Position numbers and translations under genes: made by a program | The notes under the pieces: generated by a model | Told to the model about the DNA's origin: nothing | The model's database searches: none | Seen by the model: the letters and a program-made list of their open reading frames with translations, nothing else | DNA from: DASQHW01 sp963837155 | GTDB taxonomy: Bacteria > Actinomycetota > Acidimicrobiia > IMCC26256 > PALSA-610 | Direction of reading: 5' to 3' | Assembly: GCA_963837155.1 (NCBI GenBank) | Contig: CAWIMB010000002.1 | Location: 2,356,001-2,420,000, forward strand | Length of the DNA: 64,000 nt | Shown here: one piece after another, positions 33,696-43,580 of the stretch | How the letters are laid out: each line of letters opens with the position of its first letter | Position numbering within the stretch: position 1 is the first letter of the stretch

Positions 33696-36228
33696 TCAGA
33701 TCAGGGACAAGGCGCGCGCCCGCTCGACCGCCTGGCGTCGCCGTGTGACCTCGAGCTTGCGATAGATGCTCTTCAGGTGCGTCTTCACGGTGTTCACGGA
33801 GAAGTACATCTCGGCTGCGATCTCGCTGTTCGACATCATCGTCGGCAAGTAGCGCAGCACGGTGAGCTCTCTATCAGTGAGCCGCTCGACGAACTGCGCA
33901 GTGGTCACTCCGCCGTCGACGCTCATTCGCTCGAGAAGCTGAGTCGCGAGCATCCGGAACGGCCGAACGCCTGCGACGTAGTCCACCAAGAGCTCGCGAA
34001 CGGCAAGCCCGGAATCGACGAACGCACGGCGGTAGCCGTGTCGGTCGACGAGCTCCAGGGCACGTTCGATTGCGGATTCCGCGTCAACGAAGTCATACAT
34101 CGCCGCCCGTTCAACAGCCATTCGGAGATAGCTGCGCACGAGTACGTAGGGGTGCCCCCCATCGACCGACGCGTCAGCCCGTGCGCGCAACGCGCGTCGT
34201 CGCCGTCCGGCCAGGTCAACGAGGCCCAGCGCGTCATCCAACACGTCCAGCAGCGGGGTACAGCCGCTGGCGACGACGTGGGCGAGCTGTTGCTTGGCCG
34301 CGTCCTTGTCGCCATCGCTCATCGCGATCCGCGCTCCGACCGCCTGCGCGACGACATCGCGACACACACCCGGGCGAAGGTTCAGACGTGCCTCGGCGAG
34401 CGCGCCGCGAGCAGCGGCGAGATCGTCGGTGTGGTACGAGCAGATCGCGAGCGTCAGGCTCCGAATCCCACGCGGGTTTGCCGTCGCCACGCTCGCCGAC
34501 ATCTCGCCGAGCTCGTCGCAAAGCATCGCCGCGCCCCGCAACCGACCGCCGAGTGCGCTCGCAAGACGCGAGCAATGCGGTCGCAGTCGAGTTCATCGCG
34601 TCGCGGGCCGAGCGCGGCCCGGTCGCGATCGCTTTTTCGAGCAGCGCCGTCATTGCTTCCAGCTCGCCGTCCCGCAAGCGCGCTTCGGCGCGTGCGACCA
34701 TGGCGAGTCTCGCGCTCTGCGCGCGCTCCTCGGCCGATGCACACCCCGCGGCGGCGTCGTCTTCCAGGAGCGTCGCGGCTTCGTCGATCTCACGGGCCGA
34801 GTCGTGTCCCTCGCACGCGAGCGACAGCCAAATCAACGTGGCCAGGAAGTGACGGCGGGCGGACGTACCGTCGTCACCGGCACCGCTGATCGCGACGCCC
34901 AGCCATATCGAGGCGTCTTCGTGTTCTCCACGCTCGAGATGCTGAATCGCGGTCGCGAGCGCACGCGATGCGTCATCGCACTCCTCGGTCGGCAGGAGAT
35001 GCGCGGTCGTGCGAACAGGCCTCGTGGGTTCGAGGGCCGCGACAACCCAGGAAGCGGTGACCATGCGCGCCAGGAGGTCCCACTCATGGGCCGTTGCCGC
35101 GTGACGCATGGAATCGTCGCCCCGTCCCGCCGCCTCGAACCACTGTGCAGCCCGAGCATGCAACACAGGCACCTCGCTCGGGAGCTCGTGTCGCAAGGTG
35201 ATCCGGAGGAGTTCGGCAATCAGACTGTGATGGCGATACCACCCTTCGACTCCGGCGACCGGCGTGAGGAACAGTTCCTGTCCGGCCGCGCGTTCGAGGT
35301 CGCGCGCGGCGGTGCCGCTCTGGACGATCGCCTCAGCGAGCTCGCCGTTGAGCGTGTCCACAACCGCGGTGCGAAGGATGAAGTCCCGCAACTCGTCGGA
35401 CTGTTTGGCCAGTACCTCGTTGAACAGATAGTCGATGACCGTTCGGTCACCTTGCCGTGCCTCGGTCAAGAGCGTCTCGTATCCGATCCCGTCGCTGATG
35501 TACCGGGCGGCGAGTTGTAGTGCCGCAGCTGATCCCGCGGTCCAGGCCGTCATCGTGCGAGCGTCCTCGGCAGAGACCACGGCACCACATCGTTCGAAGA
35601 GCGCCGCGGCCTCGGACACGGTGAATGCCAGCTGCGCAGTGCGCAAGGTCGTGGGCTCCGTCCCGCGAAATGTCTGGTGAGGCAGGTCGGGATCGTGCCG
35701 GGTCGCGAGCACAGTGGAGAGCCCGTGAGGCGTCATCTGTACGAGCCGTTGAAGCGCGACCCGACCGGCGCGCGTCTGGAGCTGCTCGACATCATCGAGC
35801 ACGAGCACGAGATCGGGACCGTGAACCGCGAGCTCGATCGCCTGATCGAGCGGGTCGGGCGACGATGCGCGGACCGCGGCGAGTTGGTCGAGGCCGGAGG
35901 ACGCACGGGCGGTCAGGATCGCCTGGAGAACCGACGTGCCGAAGACGTACGGGTCAGAATCGCGGGCGTCGAGCCGGCACCACGCGGTCGCGCCGGGCGG
36001 TCGCGAGCGTGCGTAGCTCGCGAGCAGGGTCGTCTTCCCCGCGCCGATAGGCCCCACCACGATGGTCAGCGGAACGTTCGCAGCCGCGACGAGAGCGCGC
36101 TGCAGGCGCGGGCGATCGACGAAGCTGCCCGGCAAGGCGGGTACTGCGAACTTGTCGCCCTCGATCTCAGCCGGGACGCACGCTGGCAATCCCGAGTGCC
36201 GCTCCGGTGCATCGACGACGAGTGACAT
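33696..36228 (-). CDS. LAL-type LuxR transcriptional regulator 2 (one frameshift)
   Basis: About 843 residues in two frames joined near 34560. The N-terminal part carries Walker A GPIGAGKTTLLASYARS and Walker B LVLVLDDVEQL. The central TPR-like region is long. The C-terminal part in the other frame ends with the LuxR helix-turn-helix LTDRELTVLRYLPTMMSNSE and SVNTVKTHLKSIYRKLEVTR. ATG 36228 has GGAGGAG upstream. It is tail-to-tail with the LAL1-B12 operon. Two motif M copies (36289 and 36329) lie in its promoter region. Confidence 0.85.
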
Positions 36229-36288
36229 CTCACGCTCCTCCGGTCATCCCCGAGGACAGAGCCTCGATGACGTCGCGGATGCCGGGCA

Positions 36289-36305
36289 TCACCGAAAGAG
36301 GGTGA
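36289..36305. promoter_or_regulatory. Motif M copy (TCACCG-N5-GGGTGA)
   Basis: Eleven of 12 arm positions, 60 bp upstream of LAL regulator 2, paired with another copy 40 bp away. Confidence 0.5.
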
Positions 36306-36328
36306 TTGCAGGTTTTCTCACACCTTCC

Positions 36329-36344
36329 TCACCCGCGAGTGTGA
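36329..36344. promoter_or_regulatory. Motif M copy (TCACCC-N4-GTGTGA)
   Basis: Eleven of 12 arm positions; second copy upstream of LAL regulator 2. It also lies just beyond the 3' end of the operon that ends at 36378. Confidence 0.48.
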
Positions 36345-36377
36345 CGCCCACATGCGCGCAAGGGCGCACGCAGGGCG

Positions 36378-37086
36378 TTATCCGGTCGGTGGCTTCGGTG
36401 CAGCAATGAGCTGCGCGACCGCGAAGACGAGCATTACGACACCCACGCCAACGAGCCAGAGGCGAGCGGATCGCAGGCGCAGATGGCTTGCGATGCCGAC
36501 AAGGAACAACACCGATGCCAGGAAGACCGTGGTGCGAACGTAGTCGTCCGACCGCGTACCGGCTTCGCTCCCGTTCTTGTAGAACTCGTCGGCTTTCGTA
36601 TCGAGCTCGGCGCGCACGCGCGACCTCGGGTTCCTTGTACTGCGGCATAAACGTCGGACCGGGCGGCGCGGCGGCGTTGGTCGCGGGCTTGGTCGCGATC
36701 CAGGCGTCAAACGCGACGCGGAATTCCGGCCGGAACCGCTGCTCGGCGATGCGCATCGCGGACTTGTCACCGGCGGTGTACGCCGTGAACCACGTATTGA
36801 ACGTCGAGACGTCGAAGTTGCGCTCCTCCATGGCCGAGAGCTGCGCACGGTTCGCCTGGGTGCGCGTCGCCGAAGCCTTCGCCAGCGAGAGCGACGATTC
36901 GGTCCCCCACTTCGCCGAGGCATAGCCCGACCAGGCCGCGAGCACCGCGACGACCGCCAGCAGCACGGCCTCCAAGATCGAGATCGTCCGATCGTGCTGG
37001 GTCGCTTGTTCTGCGGGCGGCTCCCCGTGGCGCGAGTGCTCCGCGAGCTCCTTGCCGACCTCGGCCGACGACAGGCCCTCAGGCAT
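36378..37086 (-). CDS. Membrane protein of unknown function (one frameshift)
   Basis: ATG 37086 (MPEGLSSAEVGKELAEHSRH) overlaps the K+ channel gene by 8 bp. One N-terminal helix (SILEAVLLAVVAVLAAWSGY) is followed by an exterior helical domain (SAMEERNFDVSTFNTWFTAY). After a frameshift near 36618, two more helices follow (TTVFLASVLFLVGIASHLRL, LWLVGVGVVMLVFAVAQLIA). The exterior segment carries the W-S-G-Y-x-A-x-K-W pattern seen in DUF4337-like membrane proteins. No enzyme motif is visible. It is the last gene of the five-gene operon starting at the MFS transporter. Confidence 0.68.
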
Positions 37087-37795
37087 CGGCGTCCGTTCCC
37101 GCACCGCGCGTGCGGGCGCGTCCGAGCCTGCTCACGAGCACCGACACGATCGTCACGAGGTAGATCTGCCCGGTGAGTGCCTCGAGCACGGCGAACGATC
37201 GCCCAAGGCTGGTCGCGGGGGTGAGATCGCCGTAGCCGACGGTTGTAAGCGTGATGAAGCTGAAGTAGAGGTCGTCGGCACTCGTCGGCTTGCTGATCTG
37301 CGCGAAGAACTGCGAGCTGCCGAACGCCGTCATTGCCTGATACACGAACGCCCACAGCATGCCAACGAGCACGTAGATGCAGATCGCGCCGAGGATCGTC
37401 TGCACGTCGACGATTGCGCGGCGCCACAGCGCACGCCCGATGATGACCGGCGCGATCGCCACGAGGAGGGCATTGAGCAAGAAGCTGGCGCCCTGCGTGT
37501 TGCTCGTGTCCGCCAGTGCAGACACGATCGAGCCCGTCAACGCGGCGAGCACGACGACTCCCATGAGTCGGAACGTGCGACGCTTGGCCTTCGACGCGCT
37601 CAGCGCGGCAAACAGGGTGGCGCCTTGGAGCGAAACGATCGCGACCCGGGCCCACGGGCCGGATGCGCCCGACGACATGACGATGAAGGTGGCGAACAAC
37701 AGCGCGAGCACGACGCCGTAGCGATAGCCCGGGAAGCGTCGTTCGAAAGCCGGTTCGGGCATCATCGGCGGTGCGCCCGCGGCGAGCCCGCCCAC
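37079..37795 (-). CDS. Potassium channel, two-pore-helix (Ion_trans_2) type
   Basis: A 238-residue membrane protein with six helices by hydrophobicity and a clear selectivity filter TTVGYGD in SFITLTTVGYGDLTPATS, between the last two helices. There is no cytoplasmic RCK/TrkA domain, and the fourth helix lacks a regular arginine series, so it is probably not strongly voltage-gated. An internal ATG at codon 12 (MPEPAFERRF) is an alternative start. It begins 9 bp downstream of the SDR gene in the same operon. It probably adjusts membrane potential or osmotic balance. Confidence 0.88.
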   Translation of the reverse strand: MGGLAAGAPPMMPEPAFERRFPGYRYGVVLALLFATFIVMSSGASGPWARVAIVSLQGATLFAALSASKAKRRTFRLMGVVVLAALTGSIVSALADTSNTQGASFLLNALLVAIAPVIIGRALWRRAIVDVQTILGAICIYVLVGMLWAFVYQAMTAFGSSQFFAQISKPTSADDLYFSFITLTTVGYGDLTPATSLGRSFAVLEALTGQIYLVTIVSVLVSRLGRARTRGAGTDADA

Positions 37796-37804
37796 GAGCG
37801 TTCG

Positions 37805-38572
37805 TTAGAGACCGGGGCTCGAGTGCATGATGCCGCCGTCAGCGAAAATGGTTGTCGCCGCGAGGTAGGTCGCCCCATCCCCGGCTGCGAACGCGACAAC
37901 GCTGCCGATCTCGTGGGGCTCGGCCATCCTCCCGATCGGAATCGCGGCGTTCAACTTCATCATCTTCGCGGGATCGTCCATCGTCGTCTGATTGATCGGC
38001 GTCGCGACCGCGCCCGGTCCCACGCCGACAACGAGAATTCCATGTTGCGCGAGCTCGACGCCGGCGGTGCGGGTGAGCATGCGCATGCCGCCCTTCGACA
38101 CGCAGTACGGCGTGTTGCCCGGCATCGGCCAATCCTCGTGCACCGACGTGAGGTTAATGATCCGGCCACCATCGCCCTGGGCGATCATCTGCTTGGCCGC
38201 GAGTTGGGTGCCGAAGAACGCGCTCTTGAGATTGATGTCCATCACCTTCGCGAATTGGTCTTCGGTCGTGTCGAGGATCGACGTGCGCGTCTCGATGCCG
38301 GCGTTGTTGACCATGATGTCGACGCGCCCGAGCTCCTTGACCGCGGCGTCGATGAGATGCTGCAGATCCTCGACCTTGCTCACGTCGGCCTCGACGCCGA
38401 TCGCCCGGTCGCCGAGCGCGAGGATCTTTTTCTCGAGTTCTTCGGTCGCTTCGGGGTGTACCACGTAGTCGATGACGATGTCCGCGTCGTGCGCGGCGAG
38501 CGCAAGCGCGATCGCCTTGCCGATGCCACTGTTGCCACCGGTGACGATGGCGACTTTTCCTTGAAGGCTCAT
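37805..38572 (-). CDS. SDR-family oxidoreductase (glucose 1-dehydrogenase-like)
   Basis: 255 residues. TGGNSGIGKAIALAL is the cofactor-binding motif, NNAG follows strand 4, the catalytic Ser is in INLTSVHE, Tyr and Lys are in YCVSKGGMRM, and the end is ATTIFADGGIMHSS. An acidic residue after strand 2 (IVIDYV) is compatible with NAD preference, by analogy. ATG 38572 has GGAG upstream; the longer frame is not family-like. The order GMC oxidoreductase, SDR suggests sugar or polyol oxidation steps (inference). Confidence 0.88.
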   Translation of the reverse strand: MSLQGKVAIVTGGNSGIGKAIALALAAHDADIVIDYVVHPEATEELEKKILALGDRAIGVEADVSKVEDLQHLIDAAVKELGRVDIMVNNAGIETRTSILDTTEDQFAKVMDINLKSAFFGTQLAAKQMIAQGDGGRIINLTSVHEDWPMPGNTPYCVSKGGMRMLTRTAGVELAQHGILVVGVGPGAVATPINQTTMDDPAKMMKLNAAIPIGRMAEPHEIGSVVAFAAGDGATYLAATTIFADGGIMHSSPGL

Positions 38573-38589
38573 GCAATCACTCCTTGGCG

Positions 38590-40143
38590 CTATGCCATTC
38601 GTTCGACGAGGTGCTCGCCCACGCGGATGGCATTCGCCATCGCGGTGAGGGCGGGGTTCACGGCACCGATGCTCGGAAAGAAGCTCGTGTCGATGACGTA
38701 GACGTTGTCGAGTTCGTGCGCTTTGCAATCCGCGTCGAGTACGGACGTCGCGGGATCGTTCCCGAACCGGCAGGTTCCCGCCTGGTGCGCGCAGCCGGCG
38801 ACCGGGATGCTCATATTCATGTAGAAGTTCTTGTCGAGCACGTGATGCTGCGCCATGCCAACGTGGTTCAGAAGCTTTTTGAGCTCGTGGTACAGACGGT
38901 CGGCCTCGGCGTCATTGTTCGACGTGTACGCAAGGTGGACGTTGCCCTCGCCGTCGAGCGTGACACGGTTCTCCGGCGTCGGGAGGTCCTCGGTCGTCAG
39001 CCAGAAGTCGACCGCGTGATGCGCAGTCTCGTCCAGGCTCCAGTGGGGTGCGAGTTTCGTGAGCTTCGGTTCTTCGCCCTTCATCGCCGCCGCGTTCGAT
39101 TTGCCGACCATCTGGATCTGGCCGATCGGCCATTCGTAGTCGTCGGCGCGGAAGTAGAAGTCGTTCACGGCAAGTGTCTTCTGGAACACCGTGTCGTTGC
39201 GTTCCTTGGCGAGCGCGACGACTGCCTTGCTGTTGTGATACATGTAGTTGCGGCCGACCTGGTCGGACCCGTTGGCGAGCCCGTTGGGATGCCGGTCGTT
39301 CGCGGAGCGCAGCAGGATCTTGGCGCTGTTCGCCGCGCCTGCAGAGATCACGACGACATCGCCATCGTAGACCTCGCGCTCGCCGTGACGCGAGACCACC
39401 ACGTTCGTCACCTCCCGGCCGGAGGCATCGGTTTCGAGGCTTGTCACCTCGGCGTCGACCAGCAACGTCACGTTCGGTCGACCGAGAAGTGGCCGTACCG
39501 CGATCGTCTCCGCATCCGACTTCGCGTGCACGAGGCACGGATAGCCGTCACATGTGCCACATCGAATGCACGCGCTGTTCGGCCGGTCGTCCTCGTCGAG
39601 CAAGATGCCACACGGCGCGTGGAACGGGTGATACCCGCCCTTCTCCAGCTCGTCGTGCAACTGTTGGATCCGCGGCTCGTGCGACACCGCCGGCCACGGA
39701 TACTGCCGACTCCAGTGACCCTCGGTGGGATCGTCGCCGTGGTTGCCGTGGACCTGATACAGCCACTCGGCCTTGGTGTAGTACGGCTCGAAGTCGTCGT
39801 AGTCCACCGGCCACGCGGGCGACACACCGTCGATATGACGCAGCTCGCCGAAATCTTGGGGTCGCAACCGGTAGAGCGCCGCCCCATAGAGCTTGGTCGC
39901 GCCGCCGACGAAGTAGTGCACCTGCGGCTGGAACGGGGAGCCGTCGGCGTCGTACCACGTGTCCTCGGAGATGTACCGACCGTCGACGAACACCTGGGAC
40001 GCATCCCAGTTCGCTGTCTCGCGCGGGAGGTAGTTCCCGCGCTCGAGCAGCAGGATCCGCTTGCCGGATTCGGCGACGGTGTGGGCGAGGGTTCCGCCGC
40101 CCGCGCCGCTCCCGATCACGATGATGTCGTAGTGCTCGGCCAT
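38590..40143 (-). CDS. GMC-family FAD-dependent oxidoreductase
   Basis: An intact 517-residue protein. The N-terminal FAD motif is IIVIGSGAGGGTLAHTVAES with the Glu in LLLERGNYLP. The ATG loop is FVGGATKLYGAAL, the substrate domain includes CIRCGTCDGYPCLVHAKSDA, and the C-terminal GMC signature includes GCAHQAGTCRFG and NPALTAMANAIRVGEHL (the second catalytic residue appears as Asn). The cysteine-rich CxxCxxCxxxxC stretch is typical of the sugar/glucoside 3-dehydrogenase-like branch. It overlaps the MFS gene by 28 bp. No export signal is seen. Confidence 0.88.
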   Translation of the reverse strand: MAEHYDIIVIGSGAGGGTLAHTVAESGKRILLLERGNYLPRETANWDASQVFVDGRYISEDTWYDADGSPFQPQVHYFVGGATKLYGAALYRLRPQDFGELRHIDGVSPAWPVDYDDFEPYYTKAEWLYQVHGNHGDDPTEGHWSRQYPWPAVSHEPRIQQLHDELEKGGYHPFHAPCGILLDEDDRPNSACIRCGTCDGYPCLVHAKSDAETIAVRPLLGRPNVTLLVDAEVTSLETDASGREVTNVVVSRHGEREVYDGDVVVISAGAANSAKILLRSANDRHPNGLANGSDQVGRNYMYHNSKAVVALAKERNDTVFQKTLAVNDFYFRADDYEWPIGQIQMVGKSNAAAMKGEEPKLTKLAPHWSLDETAHHAVDFWLTTEDLPTPENRVTLDGEGNVHLAYTSNNDAEADRLYHELKKLLNHVGMAQHHVLDKNFYMNMSIPVAGCAHQAGTCRFGNDPATSVLDADCKAHELDNVYVIDTSFFPSIGAVNPALTAMANAIRVGEHLVERMA

Positions 40144-41594
40144 GTCGCGCCCCTCGTCTGATCTCGCGAGTGCGGCTCATCATCGAGCGTGATGACACGT
40201 CCCGCATCATCTCCGGCGGGTGAAATCCGAGGGAGGAACAGCGCGGCGACGAGCCCGAGGATCCCGATGCCCGCCAGGACGATCATCGCCACGGCATAGG
40301 ACGTGTCTCCGATACTGGAGACGAGGATCGTGCCGGCCACGGCCGCGCCGAGGGACGAGCCGAGATTGGAGATCGAGCGAGACAAGCCCGAGATCTCGCC
40401 CTGTTGCGCCTCGGGGAAGGCGGATTGCACGACGTTGACGGAAGGGGTCAGCATCACTCCGACGCCGAGGCCGATGAACAAAAGACCCGGCGCGAACGCC
40501 CACGGGTTGGGCGAGCCCTTCACCATCGCGAGCAGGACGCCGATCCCGGCGATCGTGGCAATGAAACCGACGATGATGAGCGATCGCTGTGCGTACTTCT
40601 TGGCCAGTCGCCCGGCCGCAAGCGAGGACACCAGGATGCCGACGGTCGCGGCCGTGAAGATCACACCCGTTTCGATCGAGTTGTAGCCCCGCACGACCTG
40701 GAGGAACGCCGAGACGACGAACGACGTGCCGATGAGCAGCAGCCACTGCACGTTTTGCGTGACTAGGCCGAGATTGGAGGTGCGGTTCCGGAAGAGCGCG
40801 GTCGACAGCAACGGCTCTTCGCCTCTGCGTTCGCGGGCACGAATGTGGAGGAAGAAGAGGCCGAGGACGAGCGCGCCGACAGCAATCAGGACCGCCGTGA
40901 GCACGAGGTTGGTGTCCGCCTGGAGGACCCCCATGACCACGAGGACCAGGCCGGCCGCCGACAGGACCGCGCCCAGGCCGTCAAACGGGCGAGTCGGATC
41001 GGGCGCCACCGGGTCGACGATCGAGCGGCTCAGCAGGATGATCACCACGATGATCACGGCTTGGAAGACGAAGGCCGCCCGCCAGCTGATTGCCGTCGCG
41101 ATGAAACCTCCGATCAACGGTCCGGCCGCGGCTCCGACGCCACCCATGCCCGCGATCACGCCGAAGGCCCGCGCACGCGAGGTCACGTCGGTGAAGAGCA
41201 GCGTCGTGAGGATGTAAACGGGAGGGATCAACAGCGCAGTGCCGACACCTTCAAGGATCGAGTTGCCGAGGATCAGGACGCCGAGACCCGGAGAGACCGA
41301 ACTCATCAGGGCGCCGATCCCGTAGACGATGAGGCCGGCCGTGAAGCAGCGCTTGCGGCCCCACCGGTCGGTCAGCTTGCCGGCGGGAATCATCAGGGCG
41401 GCCATCACCAGCAAGAAGATCGTGATCGCGGTCTGCACACCCTCGACGGTGGTGTCCAGGTCCTTGCTGATGTCGTTGATCATCACGTTCATGTTCGAGC
41501 CCGCGAAGCTGCAGATGAACTGCGCGAGCGCGAGCGGAACGAGAATCTTCCGCAGAGAACCCGCTGACCGTCCCACGCTGACCGCTTCAGCCAT
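40116..41594 (-). CDS. MFS transporter, DHA2 (14-helix drug:H+) type
   Basis: 492 residues with about 14 helices. The loop 2-3 motif KLTDRWGRKRCFTAGLIVYG and motif C in IAGMGGVGAAAGPLIGGFIA mark an exporter of the EmrB/QacA class. First gene of an operon with GMC oxidase, SDR, K+ channel and membrane protein. The final residues overlap the GMC gene. It may export a product of the oxidoreductases or a toxic compound; substrate cannot be read from sequence. Motif M at 41655 is 60 bp upstream and shared with the divergent GH15 gene. Confidence 0.88.
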   Translation of the reverse strand: MAEAVSVGRSAGSLRKILVPLALAQFICSFAGSNMNVMINDISKDLDTTVEGVQTAITIFLLVMAALMIPAGKLTDRWGRKRCFTAGLIVYGIGALMSSVSPGLGVLILGNSILEGVGTALLIPPVYILTTLLFTDVTSRARAFGVIAGMGGVGAAAGPLIGGFIATAISWRAAFVFQAVIIVVIILLSRSIVDPVAPDPTRPFDGLGAVLSAAGLVLVVMGVLQADTNLVLTAVLIAVGALVLGLFFLHIRARERRGEEPLLSTALFRNRTSNLGLVTQNVQWLLLIGTSFVVSAFLQVVRGYNSIETGVIFTAATVGILVSSLAAGRLAKKYAQRSLIIVGFIATIAGIGVLLAMVKGSPNPWAFAPGLLFIGLGVGVMLTPSVNVVQSAFPEAQQGEISGLSRSISNLGSSLGAAVAGTILVSSIGDTSYAVAMIVLAGIGILGLVAALFLPRISPAGDDAGRVITLDDEPHSRDQTRGATWPSTTTSS

Positions 41595-41654
41595 GCGGCC
41601 GACGCTACGGGGGCGGCTCGCCGGTGCCCTCCCCCGATCCGGGTAGACCGCGGT

Positions 41655-41671
41655 TCACCCGGGCCGGGGGA
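41655..41671. promoter_or_regulatory. Motif M copy (TCACCC-N5-GGGGGA)
   Basis: Eleven of 12 arm positions, centred between the divergent MFS operon (60 bp away) and GH15-NDH2 operon (67 bp away). Confidence 0.5.
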
Positions 41672-41738
41672 CGACATCCGAGCCGGGAACGCCCACGCTC
41701 GGACGGTCGGTGCACTGTGACGTCGAAAGCGAGCGGTC

Positions 41739-43580
41739 ATGTTCCCGCCCATCGCGGAATACGCCTTCTTGTCCGATTGCGAGAACTCGGCCTTGGTCGC
41801 GGCCGATGGTTCGGTCGAGTGGATGTGCTTGCCGCGCCCAGATGCGCCGAGCATCTTCGGCGCGTTGCTCGATCGGACTGCGGGCTCCTTCCGCTTCGGT
41901 CCGTCGACCGCACAGGTGCCCGACCAGCGCCGCTACCTCCCGGGGACGAATGTGCTCGAGACGACGTGGCACACGCCGGCGGGCTGGCTCACGGTGCACG
42001 ACGCGTTTGTCATGGGTCCCGCAAGCCCCGACGCGCGCCGTCCGAACTACCGGCGCGCACCTGGCGATATTGCCGCCCGAGGGACGTTCTTACGCGCCGC
42101 GACGTGCACCCGAGGCCATGTCGAGGTCGAGGTCAACTGCATCCCGCTCTTTGAGTACGGCGCGCGGGAAGGGACATGGACCTATGACGGACCCGGATAC
42201 CTGAGCGCGACCGTCCAGGAGGGTGACCTGACGCTGCGAATCCAGACGGGCCTGCAACTGGGGCTGCTCGGCACGCGCGCGATGGGACGCACGACGCTCA
42301 AGGAGGGTGAAACGACATTCGTTGCCCTCTCATGGGGCGACGCTCCCCCGATACAAGACACCGACGCGTACCACCACTTGCACGAGACCGAGGACTTCTG
42401 GCGGGGCTGGCTCAGCATGGCCCGCATCCCCGACCATCGGTACCGTCCGTTCATCGAGCGCAGCGCGCTCGCACTCAAAGGCCTCAGCTACGGGCCGACG
42501 GGCGCCGTGATGGCGGCGGCGACGACGTCGCTCCCCGAGACACCGGGCGGCGAGCGAAATTGGGACTATCGCTTCACCTGGATCAGGGATTCCGCGTTCA
42601 TGCTGCGTGCCCTGCACGGCCTCGGATTCGACTGGGAAGCGATCCAGTACTTCGCGTTCATCTATGACGCGATGAGCATGGGGCACACCGAGGGCGAGTT
42701 CGATCTGCAAATCATGTACGGGATCGGCGGCGAACGCGATCTCACCGAACACACGCTCGACCACCTGTCGGGATATCGCGAATCCCGTCCCGTACGCATC
42801 GGCAACGGCGCCTACGACCAGCGCCAACACGACGTCTGGGGAATGGTGCTCGACTCGTTCGTCACCCATCTTCGCAATGGCGGCCAACTCGGCCCGCGGG
42901 CGTGGACCGCGATCGGCGGCATGGTGGAGACGGCAATCGAGCGCGCCTCCGAGCCCGATCAAGGCATCTGGGAGATGCGGGGACCGCCGCAGCATTTCGT
43001 TGCATCGAAGGTCATGTGCTGGGTCGCGGCCGATCGGGGCGCACGCCTCGCGCGACCGCGACGACAACGCCAACGCCGAAAAGTGGCAGCAGGCCGCGGA
43101 CTCGATCAAGGCCGAAGTGTGCTCCAAGGGCGTCGATGGACGGGGCGTGTTCACCCAGCACTACGACGGCGACGAGCTCGACGCGGCCGGGCTGCTGATC
43201 CCGATTATGGGATTCCTGCCGGGGGACGACGAACGCGTACGGGCGACGGTGCTGGCAATCGCCGATGAGCTCACCGAAGACGGCTTGGTACTGCGCTATC
43301 GCGTCGATAATGCCGACGACGGGCTCTCGAACGACGCCGAAGGCACGTTCACGATTTGCTCGTTCTGGCTCGTCTCGGCGCTCGAGATCATCGGGGAGGT
43401 CGAGCGTCGCGCGCGCTGTTCGAGAAGCTCCTCTCGTTTGCCGGCCCTCTTCTGCTCTATGCGGAAGAAATCGACGTCACGACGGGGCAGCACCTCGGCA
43501 ACTTCCCGCAGGCGTTCACCCACCTTGCGTTGATCGACGCGGCGACGCGGCTGTGTGCATCGGAGGAGAACGCGTCATGA
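41739..43580 (+). CDS. GH15 glycoside hydrolase (glucoamylase/trehalase-like), two frameshifts
   Basis: About 613 residues. The N-terminal beta-sandwich (PPIAEYAFLSDCENSALVAA) and the (alpha/alpha)6 barrel of GH15 are plain: GGERNWDYRFTWIRDSAFML, then FDLQIMYGIGGERDLTEHTL with the general-acid Glu region. The frame shifts near 43045 and near 43402. The last piece carries the base-containing end TTGQHLGNFPQAFTHLALID and stops at 43580. There is no signal peptide, so it is cytoplasmic; this branch hydrolyses trehalose or storage glucan ends. Its stop overlaps the NDH-2 start (ATGA). Confidence 0.83.

Noticed and set aside
34294..35520. Plus-strand frame of 408 codons over LAL regulator 2
   Set aside because: Antisense to the conserved ATPase/TPR region.
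37052..38701. Long plus-strand open frame (549 codons) over the K+ channel and SDR genes
   Set aside because: Composition typical of antisense frames; the opposite strand carries TTVGYGD and full SDR motifs.
38584..40161. Long plus-strand open frame (525 codons) over the GMC oxidoreductase
   Set aside because: The GMC protein on the other strand is complete and conserved; the plus frame has no recognisable domain.
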